This document shows positions 1 through 5,325 of a stretch of DNA of 6,538 nucleotides, in pieces (within the stretch, counting starts at the first letter, position 1; the number at the start of each line of letters is the position of its first letter). Both the position numbers and the translations under genes were made by a program. The notes below the pieces were generated by a model. That model was not told the DNA's origin, did no database searches, and saw only the letters and a list, made by a program, of their open reading frames with translations. This DNA comes from Patescibacteria group bacterium (GTDB taxonomy: Bacteria > Patescibacteriota > Microgenomatia > Levybacterales > UBA12049): the NCBI GenBank assembly GCA_018900295.1, contig JAHIGH010000193.1, positions 1 to 6,538 on the forward strand, in the 5' to 3' direction.

Positions 1-3
1 AAT

Positions 4-153
4 ATGACCAGACTTGACGAAGTCATGGGCGAGTTACAAGCAATTAGAGAAGACAACACCATAGGAACATATCAAATAAGAGAATTACGAACAGACGTAG
101 ACGAACACGAAAAGAAAATAAAAAAAATCGAAAAAACTCACCATATCAGTTAA
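4..153 (+). CDS. Small coiled-coil hypothetical protein (possibly 3' end of a longer gene)
   Basis: An ATG at base 4 opens a 49-residue frame ending in TAA. The frame is also open back to base 1, so the true start could lie outside the window. The product is highly charged and has a regular heptad pattern: positions 4, 11, 25, 32 and 39 (L, L, I, V, I) and 7, 14, 28 and 42 (V, I, L, I), broken by N18, G21 and H35. This predicts one long coiled coil with no membrane segment or enzyme motif. Small proteins of this look are common hypothetical proteins in candidate-phylum genomes, as far as I recall. The gene is convergent with serC and the two stop codons overlap in the palindrome TTAA at 150-153. 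The function is unknown. It is probably real because the heptad pattern runs through the whole frame. Confidence 0.6.
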   Translation: MTRLDEVMGELQAIREDNTIGTYQIRELRTDVDEHEKKIKKIEKTHHIS

Positions 154-1334
154 GTAGACGCAAAAACCCCAAGTAATCTCTCCGCATCCTCCAAAGATAT
201 ACTCGGGAAATTCGCGATCCGGATTTGGTTCTCCTTAAACTCCCCATAACCGCTGCTGACAATAAATCCATTTTCCGCCAAATAGGGGAGTATCTTTGCC
301 GTTTCGCCCTGAGTATCTATCACAATCGTCGTCAAAGAACGGAATTTTTTCTCGCGAACACCCGGCTTATATTTCGCGTGGTTATCAAAATATTCATAAA
401 TAACTCGCGCCTTCTCTTCTGTCTCTTTGCGGATAGTATCTATTCCTTTCTCAAGAAAATCGTTGCAAACTTTCCCCAGCAAATATATTCCAAGCACATT
501 CGGTGTCTCATGCGCCTGGTATTTCCTGCTATATTCTTCCATTACAAGAAAATTATGATAACTACCTATACCTGCTCCTTTCTCAAAAAGATTTTTGCTC
601 TTCTCAAATGCTTTAGGGCTGACGATAAGTACCCCCAACCCCGCGGGCAACCCGAATAATTTTTGTACTGAAAAAAATGTCATGTCCGCCAAAGAAAAAT
701 CAATTCTGACATATGGAGCCGACGAAACCACATCCAAAGCCACAAGGGGACCTGTCATCCCGACCGAGTCCGCAGACGAGTGGAGGGATCTCATTCCACT
801 AAGCAGCTTTGTGGCATGAGATTCCTCGACTCCGCTAACGCTTCGCTCGGAATGACAACTTTGCATAACATGTTTTAAATAATAAATATCACTCGTTGGA
901 ACAGATACTCCCGTTGATGTTTCATTCTGCGTGATACAGATACATTCCGTTTGTTCGGGAATTTTTATGGATTTAATATCAAAACCCCGACCCAAGGGTA
1001 CCTCTATTTTCTCCGCCATTTTCCCAAGTTGCAATGCTATCGTAAAAAACTTTTTTGAAAAAGCGCCATTCACCAAATGGAAAGAGTGGGATTTAACCGT
1101 ATTTTGAATAATCCGCTCCATCGCTTCGGTTGCGCTGCCGAGAAAAAAAATGTGGTAATCGGAAGGAATTCCCATTAATCTGCGCAAATTATCCGCAGTC
1201 TGCTTATAAATATCCGCGAACCGCTTCCCGCGATGAGAAATAGAAGGAATATCCTCACGAATTGCAGTTTTTATATGCTCCTTGACAGTTGGATACAACT
1301 GTGTCGGTCCAACTGTAAAATAAACTTTTTTCAT
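150..1334 (-). CDS. serC: Phosphoserine aminotransferase-like class V aminotransferase, with an in-frame repeat insertion
   Basis: This is a cytoplasmic PLP enzyme predicted to convert 3-phosphohydroxypyruvate plus glutamate to O-phosphoserine plus 2-oxoglutarate. The 394 residues show the fold-type I, class V layout: TVGPT near the N-terminus, SHRG 33-36, the PLP phosphate-binding GSAT 66-69, QNETSTG 136-142, Asp201 in ALDVVSS (pyridine nitrogen), and the Schiff-base Lys225 in SVQKLFGLP. HETPN is at 275-279 and RIANFP with Arg372 near the end. Residues 160-194 (CHSERS to GMT) are encoded by a palindromic repeat. Without them the protein is 359 residues, about the usual length for SerC. The insertion falls in a loop just before the Asp201 strand, so all catalytic residues remain. 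The start follows directly on A-rich sequence with no Shine-Dalgarno. The gene lies downstream of the SerB-SerA fusion on the same strand, which supports a SerC role over alanine-glyoxylate or serine-pyruvate aminotransferase, the main alternatives in this superfamily. Confidence 0.82.
   Translation of the reverse strand: MKKVYFTVGPTQLYPTVKEHIKTAIREDIPSISHRGKRFADIYKQTADNLRRLMGIPSDYHIFFLGSATEAMERIIQNTVKSHSFHLVNGAFSKKFFTIALQLGKMAEKIEVPLGRGFDIKSIKIPEQTECICITQNETSTGVSVPTSDIYYLKHVMQSCHSERSVSGVEESHATKLLSGMRSLHSSADSVGMTGPLVALDVVSSAPYVRIDFSLADMTFFSVQKLFGLPAGLGVLIVSPKAFEKSKNLFEKGAGIGSYHNFLVMEEYSRKYQAHETPNVLGIYLLGKVCNDFLEKGIDTIRKETEEKARVIYEYFDNHAKYKPGVREKKFRSLTTIVIDTQGETAKILPYLAENGFIVSSGYGEFKENQIRIANFPSISLEDAERLLGVFAST
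753..857. repeat. 105-bp imperfect palindromic repeat inserted in serC (CHSERS-type element)
   Basis: Bases 753-804 and 806-857 form inverted arms of 52 nt around a single central A, matching at 39 of 52 positions. The outer ends are tgtcat...atgaca. Read on the minus strand, the element is exactly 35 codons without a stop and gives CHSERS...VEESHA...GMT as residues 160-194 of the aminotransferase. Peptides beginning CHSERSEESH-like are, as I recall, the typical translation of a palindromic repeat family spread through many bacterial genomes. Bases 825-849 match 3405-3429 at 24 of 25 positions, so the window holds two relatives. Similarity may run about 10 nt past the right end (858-868). Confidence 0.85.
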
Positions 1335-1361
1335 TTTTGATTTTTGATCTTTGATTTTTGA
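1334..1361. repeat. Tandem 7-bp repeat, four units of TTTTTGA type
   Basis: Four consecutive heptamers (tttttga, tttttga, tctttga, tttttga) occupy the space just before the serC start on the minus strand. The first base belongs to the start codon. In the coding direction the tract reads as TCAAAAA units, so serC has an A-rich leader with no Shine-Dalgarno sequence. A similar heptamer tract is at 3529-3563. Confidence 0.7.
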
Positions 1362-1369
1362 TATTTACA

Positions 1370-1402
1370 TGATGGCCCTACGGTAAAAAAAACCTTCTTC
1401 AT
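1370..1402 (-). pseudogene. Remnant duplicate of the serC 5' end
   Basis: Read on the minus strand from an ATG at 1402, this stretch gives MKKVFFTVGPS, matching the aminotransferase N-terminus MKKVYFTVGPT at 9 of 11 residues. At DNA level 25 of 33 bases match. Six of the eight differences are at third codon positions, the pattern expected from two copies that diverged as protein-coding sequence. After the Ser codon the similarity fades into the heptamer tract. The frame continues for 12 more codons and stops at a TGA (1331-1333) that overlaps the serC ATG. It is best read as the leftover start of a paralogous or replaced aminotransferase gene. A short translated leader peptide is possible but less likely. 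Confidence 0.6.
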
Positions 1403-1405
1403 ATT

Positions 1406-1441
1406 GACTTTCGACTTGATGACTTTCGACTTGATGACTTT
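1406..1441. repeat. Tandem 15-bp repeat, 2.4 units
   Basis: The unit gactttcgacttgat occurs perfectly twice (1406-1420, 1421-1435), followed by a partial third copy (gacttt, 1436-1441). It sits between the stop of the SerB-SerA fusion (1448) and the duplicated serC start (1402). No hairpin followed by a T-run is seen, so it does not look like a terminator. Confidence 0.8.
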
Positions 1442-1447
1442 ATAACT

Positions 1448-3337
1448 CTAATAAAGCACCCTAAACCTCCTCGTATTCGGAATACTCTTTAGCGCCGATA
1501 ATATCTTAGGGTCATACTTTTTATTGACATCCGTTATAACGTAACCGATATCCGCATCTGTGCCCAAATATTGACCGACGATATTTATTCTCGCGTCACT
1601 AAAAACCCCGTTGATCTTTGCCATGATCCCCGGAACATTTTTATGGATATGGATCAAACGGTGAGCGCTTCCCTGCTTAGGTAACTGCAAATTTGGAAAA
1701 TTAACGCTAAGGATGGTATTTCCCGTATTGATAAAATTAATTATCTTTTCGGGCACAAATTCTCCCATATCTCTTTGCGCCTCTTCCGACCGCCCCCCGA
1801 TATGCGGAGTGAGAATGACATTGGGTAAATTTTGCAAAGCGGAAACAAACCGCTCGTCATTACTTTTCGGTTCATTCGGAAAGACGTCGATCCCCGCACC
1901 TCTAATTTTGCCGTTGTTAATATATTTCACCAATGCAGCGGCGTTTACAGTATACCCCCGGCTTGTATTGATAAATATCACACCGTCCTTCATCAACCGG
2001 AATTCCCGCTCATCAATAAAATTAGTGTTTTCCCCTCTGCCGTCAATATGCACACTGATAATATCCGAAAGAGACAATAATTTTTCCAGCGTTTCACACC
2101 GCCGCGCTTTTCCAAGCGCCATTTTATCTTCAATATCATAATAAATAACATCCATCCCCATCATTTCTGCCAAAACTGACAACTGCGAGCCGATATGTCC
2201 GTAGCCTATAATTCCAAGTTTTTTCCCGCGGACCTCTGTACAGTTCTTCGCTGATTTATCCCATATGCCCCTATGTAAAAGAGCGCTTTTCTCAAAAATC
2301 CGCCGCCCTAACATCATAATCTCACCAAGCGCCAGCTCCACAACACTCCTTGTATTACTGTAAGGCGCGTTAAAAACAACTATTCCCCGCTTCTTGCATG
2401 CCTTCAAATCAATATTATTTACACCAATTCCAAATCTTGCTATAGTCAGCAATCTTTCCGCGCTGTCTACAACTTTCTCCGTTATATTTGTCCGTGAACC
2501 GATACCCAAAATAGAAAATGAGGATATTTTTTTAACAAGTTCTTCCTCTGATAGAGATTGAGCGAGTGCCTCCACCTCATACCCTTCTTTTGCAAAAATT
2601 TCTTTTGCAATTGGATGCACGCTTTCAAGAAGTAATACACGGATTTTGCTTTTCGGATATGAAAAAGAACGGGGAAGATCAAATCTATAAAGAAATTCGT
2701 CAAATGTCTGCGCTACCACATCTGCGTTGGCTGTAACTACTTCCCGTTCTATATTCTCTGTAAAAGCAATGAATTTCTTGACTGCCGCAAGTTCCCTCAA
2801 TTTACAATCTGTATAACCGTCTCCGATCACATAAATATCCCCGTCCAAATTAAATGATTGAACCAGTTTCACTTTCCCGTCATCCTGAGATAAAAGATTT
2901 TTCCTGTCAAAATCCTTATAATTCCCTTCATTATCAAAAATAAAAGTATTGGCAAAAATATGGTCTTCATGTATGCCATATGGTTTAACAACCGGATAAA
3001 TAAACTCTTTAAAACCTCCGGAAATAATAAATATGTTGTCCCTGTATGTTTTGAAAAAATGTTTGTTGCGCGCGATCGATGGAGAAATATGTTTCCTCAG
3101 GAATTGTCCTAATTTCTCAACATCCGATCGCCTTGGCGCTATTTTAGAAATTCTCTGCTCAAGACTCTTGCTGAAAGGGATAATGCCCGTCATTCCCTGT
3201 TGTGTTAATTTCCTAATTTGTGCCAATATTTGCTTTTTTTTCGGATTGTTCTTCAGCACAACAATAGCCAATTCTTCCAACCCTTCGCTCTTTATAAATG
3301 TACTGTCAAAATCAATAATAAAATACTGCTTTTTCAT
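1448..3337 (-). CDS. serA: Bifunctional phosphoserine phosphatase / D-3-phosphoglycerate dehydrogenase fusion (SerB-SerA)
   Basis: This 629-residue cytoplasmic protein joins the first and last steps of serine synthesis. Residues 1-218 are a HAD phosphatase: motif I DFDST (Asp9, Asp11), motif II SGG 106-108, a motif III lysine near 155, and motif IV GDGYTD 172-177, so the phosphatase looks active. Residues 231-550 are an NAD-dependent 2-hydroxyacid dehydrogenase. It has the Rossmann motif GYGHIG 378-383, Asp401 for NAD ribose binding, and catalytic Arg460 (NTSRG), Glu489 (DVFPNEP) and His512 (LTPHIGG). Residues 558-629 are an ACT domain close to that of E. coli SerA. His565, Asn567 and Asn585 line up with the E. 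coli serine-binding His344, Asn346 and Asn364, so feedback inhibition by L-serine is predicted. I recall SerA proteins of this length and layout from Bacteroidota. The start at 3337 places motif I at the usual distance from the N-terminus. No Shine-Dalgarno is present. It is the first gene of a cluster with serC. Confidence 0.92.
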   Translation of the reverse strand: MKKQYFIIDFDSTFIKSEGLEELAIVVLKNNPKKKQILAQIRKLTQQGMTGIIPFSKSLEQRISKIAPRRSDVEKLGQFLRKHISPSIARNKHFFKTYRDNIFIISGGFKEFIYPVVKPYGIHEDHIFANTFIFDNEGNYKDFDRKNLLSQDDGKVKLVQSFNLDGDIYVIGDGYTDCKLRELAAVKKFIAFTENIEREVVTANADVVAQTFDEFLYRFDLPRSFSYPKSKIRVLLLESVHPIAKEIFAKEGYEVEALAQSLSEEELVKKISSFSILGIGSRTNITEKVVDSAERLLTIARFGIGVNNIDLKACKKRGIVVFNAPYSNTRSVVELALGEIMMLGRRIFEKSALLHRGIWDKSAKNCTEVRGKKLGIIGYGHIGSQLSVLAEMMGMDVIYYDIEDKMALGKARRCETLEKLLSLSDIISVHIDGRGENTNFIDEREFRLMKDGVIFINTSRGYTVNAAALVKYINNGKIRGAGIDVFPNEPKSNDERFVSALQNLPNVILTPHIGGRSEEAQRDMGEFVPEKIINFINTGNTILSVNFPNLQLPKQGSAHRLIHIHKNVPGIMAKINGVFSDARINIVGQYLGTDADIGYVITDVNKKYDPKILSALKSIPNTRRFRVLY

Positions 3338-3346
3338 CTTTATTAA

Positions 3347-3458
3347 TAACTCACGTTACGTAGTTTATTCTTCGAGCAAGGGCGATAGCCCGCATCGAGA
3401 AGTTCTCGACTCCGCTAACGCTGCGCTCGAACAATAACATTTTGCGTAAGGTGAGTTA
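3347..3458. repeat. Second palindromic repeat element, intergenic
   Basis: This is a roughly 112-bp imperfect palindrome between the divergent genes. Outer arms 3347-3360 and 3445-3458 match at 13 of 14 positions (taactcac.ttacg), and inner arms 3365-3377 and 3425-3437 at 12 of 13 (ttatt.ttcgagc). Inside are two perfect local hairpins: gggc-gata-gccc (3380-3391) and tcgagaa-g-ttctcga (3395-3409). Bases 3405-3429 match 825-849 of the serC element at 24 of 25 positions. It begins 10 bases upstream of the serA start, so it would lie in the serA leader if transcription starts beyond it. Confidence 0.75.
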
Positions 3459-3528
3459 ATAAATAATCTTTCTTTCAACTTATCACTTACTCTCAAAACA
3501 AAATAAAACTTTCTACTTTTAACCTGTG

Positions 3529-3563
3529 CTTTTGACTTTTGAATTTTAACTTTTGAATTTCTA
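3529..3563. repeat. Degenerate 7-bp tandem repeat, five units of CTTTTGA type
   Basis: The heptamers cttttga, cttttga, attttaa, cttttga and atttcta follow each other without gaps. The period and wording are close to the tract at 1334-1361, which suggests a shared class of intergenic low-complexity repeat in this genome. It has no coding content. Confidence 0.6.
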
Positions 3564-3578
3564 AATTCCAGGTTAAAA
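3544..3578. promoter_or_regulatory. Nested inverted repeat upstream of a -10-like hexamer
   Basis: The outer arms ttttaac (3544-3550) and gttaaaa (3572-3578) are perfect, and enclose perfect inner arms gaattt (3555-3560) and aaattc (3563-3568). The structure ends 7 bases before a TATAAT at 3586, where a repressor or activator could bind. It overlaps the heptamer repeat and is very AT-rich, so chance symmetry is a real alternative. There is no T-run suggesting a strong terminator. Confidence 0.25.
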
Positions 3579-3585
3579 CTTCTTG

Positions 3586-3591
3586 TATAAT
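3586..3591 (+). promoter_or_regulatory. Possible -10 box, distal promoter of the glycosyltransferase cluster
   Basis: A perfect TATAAT (within ttgtataatatacc) lies 55 bases before the preferred start at 3647. No good -35 is seen 16-18 bases upstream (the region reads taaattcc). It is a candidate only, and competes with the TATAAT at 3635. Confidence 0.3.
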
Positions 3592-3614
3592 ATACCATTG
3601 TAACTGCCTCCATG

Positions 3615-3643
3615 CAAATTACTTTCAAATTATGTATAATTTG
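3615..3643 (+). promoter_or_regulatory. Proximal -10 box with three evenly spaced heptamer half-sites (possible leaderless promoter and operator)
   Basis: A perfect TATAAT occupies 3635-3640, six bases before the ATG at 3647, so the transcript would start at or very near the start codon. Around it the heptamer CAAATTA occurs at 3615-3621 and 3626-3632, and its complement TAATTTG at 3637-3643. The three starts are exactly 11 bp apart, and the last two form a perfect 7-bp inverted repeat with a 4-bp spacer over the -10 box. A -35 box is not convincing. The arrangement also argues against the earlier in-frame ATG at 3632. Confidence 0.4.
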
Positions 3644-3646
3644 TAC

Positions 3647-4867
3647 ATGAAATCTAAAAAAGTACTTTTTCTGGAAGCATCGGGAGGCGGCGGACACATA
3701 AGTATCACAACTGCGATCATCCGGGCACTGAACAAAAAAAACCCCGACATACAAACACAACGCGCGGATGTGATGCCTCCCTTAGCTCACAAACTATATC
3801 AAGTTGCTTCACGCCAATTCGTTAACGCATTCTCCCTTCTCTATAAAGCAACTGACAATCACAGAAGCGAAATTATTACCGCCAAACTGAATAACTTGAT
3901 AAGCAAGGAAAAATTGACTAAAATAATCCTTGAAAGCAACGCGGATCTGATATTCAGTAATTACGCGTTAGCTATAGCCGGGATTCCAAAAATTCTTGAA
4001 AAAATAGACAAACCCATACCCTTTATTGTCTTCGTACCAGACCCTTTTACTGTACACAACATTTATCTCTCAAAAAAAGCGGACTCAACGCTCGTTTCAA
4101 CACTGGCCGTATATCAACTCGCCATAAATAACGGCATTTTGCCTCAACAATTAGAAATTACCGGACACCCTATCCGGGAAGAATTTATTAAAACACCAAA
4201 AGATACAATTCAACTTAAAAAAAATCTGGGCATTGATCCCGATATGTTTACAATTCTCTTCGGCGGATCAGGACACGGAGCTGAAAAAACCCTGGAGATA
4301 CTCATCCATCTCGGTGCCAGACCCAGCGGTAATTTGATAAAACGCCTGATACGCTTAACAAATCTTGATTATAAAACATACTATAAATTATTTTTCAGGA
4401 TTTTCAAACGCCAACACAAAAATATACCTCCTTTTCAAGCTATTTGTGTCTGCGGAGACAACACGGAATTAAAAGAAGAATTAGAACTTCTCGAATATCC
4501 TTCATACATAAAGCCGTTCGTGTATCTGAAAGCTGACAATATGGCAGAACTGATGCATGCGTCTGACCTGATTGTCGCCAAAGCAGGCCCCAATATATTA
4601 TTTGAATCAATCGCAACCGGCAAACCTTTTCTTGCGACATACCACATCAAAGGACAGGAAGACGGCAATATTGATCTCATCAAATACGCTCAACTTGGAT
4701 TTTCTGAAAAAAATCCGCAAAACACCGCTCATTTGATAGAAATTATCTTAAAGAACAAAGAACTATTGAACCATACACGTCCCGGAATTTCATTTATCCG
4801 TAATACGCAAAATGATGCGGCGGCAAAAATAGCCAACCACATCCTGAAATATCTGAACAAGACATGA
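3647..4867 (+). CDS. MGDG synthase/UgtP-like lipid glycosyltransferase (GT28 family)
   Basis: The enzyme is predicted to move a sugar from a UDP-sugar to diacylglycerol or a glycosyl-diacylglycerol at the inner face of the membrane. I chose the ATG at 3647 (406 residues) over the in-frame ATG at 3632 because MKSKKVLFLEASGGGGH fits the family N-terminus and the earlier start overlaps a TATAAT. The N-terminal MGDG-synthase domain has the glycine-rich SGGGGH at 12-17, PDPF at 131-134 and GHPIREEF at 173-180. The C-terminal GT-B half has GGSGHG at 206-211, KAGPNILFES at 312-321 and GQEDGN at 336-341, the usual nucleotide-sugar site. Residues 229-259 are an unusually basic and aromatic stretch between GGSGHG and the next strand (VCGDN), perhaps a membrane-binding helix. 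MurG is a related alternative, but the N-terminus fits MGDG/UgtP enzymes better. The sugar and acceptor cannot be read from sequence. The gene heads a three-gene cluster. Confidence 0.85.
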   Translation: MKSKKVLFLEASGGGGHISITTAIIRALNKKNPDIQTQRADVMPPLAHKLYQVASRQFVNAFSLLYKATDNHRSEIITAKLNNLISKEKLTKIILESNADLIFSNYALAIAGIPKILEKIDKPIPFIVFVPDPFTVHNIYLSKKADSTLVSTLAVYQLAINNGILPQQLEITGHPIREEFIKTPKDTIQLKKNLGIDPDMFTILFGGSGHGAEKTLEILIHLGARPSGNLIKRLIRLTNLDYKTYYKLFFRIFKRQHKNIPPFQAICVCGDNTELKEELELLEYPSYIKPFVYLKADNMAELMHASDLIVAKAGPNILFESIATGKPFLATYHIKGQEDGNIDLIKYAQLGFSEKNPQNTAHLIEIILKNKELLNHTRPGISFIRNTQNDAAAKIANHILKYLNKT

Positions 4868-5310
4868 TAACCATAAAAATTACCGGGCATTCAAATAAAA
4901 TCGATCTTGAAACGGCATGGAACAAAATAATCGACATTGAAAAATACCCGCAAAGAGTAAAATATGTAAAAAAAGTAAAAGTACACAATACAGGCCTCGG
5001 CTCGAAATGGGATGACATCACGACAATTCTTTGGATTCCTATCAAAATGCGGCACACCGTCAACTATTTACAAAAAAACAAAGAATACGGCTTTAAGGTA
5101 TATATGTATTTTGGCGGCTGCATGGAACAAAAATACACCCTCTCCCAAAAAGACAAAAAATTAATAATACATGCATTAATTACATTTGATTTGGGAAATA
5201 AACTCCTCAATGCCTCCTTAGGTTTTGTTTTAAAAAAACGGCTCAGAAATATGCTCATATCTAATTTTAAAAAAAACGGCGCTGAAATATACCCGGATAA
5301 TAGGATATAA
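4864..5310 (+). CDS. SRPBCC/START-like (polyketide cyclase/COQ10-type) protein
   Basis: The product is a 148-residue soluble protein whose start overlaps the stop of the glycosyltransferase gene by four bases (ATGA), so translation is probably coupled. The N-terminal part is a short strand followed by LETAWNKIIDIEKYPQRVKYVKKVKV (residues 15-40), the helix-plus-YP signature seen in SRPBCC ligand-binding proteins (W..I.D.E.YP). Alternating strands follow, then a long basic C-terminal helix at about 117-143. This matches the helix-grip fold that closes over a hydrophobic ligand. Members of this superfamily bind lipids, quinones or polyketides, and some are cyclases. No catalytic residues can be named. 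Its place between two lipid-type glycosyltransferases suggests it binds or presents a lipid substrate, which is inference. Family assignment is from pattern only. Confidence 0.7.
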   Translation: MITIKITGHSNKIDLETAWNKIIDIEKYPQRVKYVKKVKVHNTGLGSKWDDITTILWIPIKMRHTVNYLQKNKEYGFKVYMYFGGCMEQKYTLSQKDKKLIIHALITFDLGNKLLNASLGFVLKKRLRNMLISNFKKNGAEIYPDNRI

Positions 5311-5311
5311 T
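5306..5311 (+). promoter_or_regulatory. Possible -10 box before the GT4 gene
   Basis: TATAAT lies across the stop codon of the SRPBCC gene (5308-5310), 14 bases before the GT4 start, so a transcript from here would have a leader of only about 8 bases. No clear -35 is seen within the SRPBCC gene at the right spacing. It may simply be AT-rich chance, since the GT4 gene can be read through from upstream. Confidence 0.25.
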
Positions 5312-5325
5312 ATTTAAATATTTTT

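Noticed and set aside
112..140. T-rich stretch on the minus strand after serC, as a terminator
   Set aside because: No GC-rich hairpin precedes the T-runs, and the stretch encodes the Lys-rich coiled coil on the plus strand.
225..819. Two plus-strand open frames (225-659 and 595-819) opposite serC
   Set aside because: They are antisense shadows. The minus-strand frame has full aminotransferase motifs, and the second frame ends inside the palindromic repeat.
1713..2141. Plus-strand open frames inside the SerB-SerA gene, including 1832-2080
   Set aside because: No recognisable domain; they lie opposite the conserved dehydrogenase domain.
3033..3437. Plus-strand 134-residue frame ending in the repeat
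   Set aside because: It is antisense to the phosphatase domain, and its tail is the translated repeat.
3347..3458. The intergenic palindrome as a CRISPR repeat, tRNA or riboswitch
   Set aside because: No repeat-spacer array, no tRNA arms and no known riboswitch core; its similarity to the serC insertion shows it is a dispersed repeat.
3632..3646. Earlier in-frame ATG (MYNLY) for the GT28 gene
   Set aside because: It would put the -10 hexamer inside the coding region, and the family N-terminus fits the ATG at 3647. It cannot be fully excluded.
3365..3760. Minus-strand 131-residue frame over the intergenic region
   Set aside because: It runs through the palindromic repeat, the heptamer repeats and the antisense of the GT28 N-terminus, with low-complexity translation and no motif.
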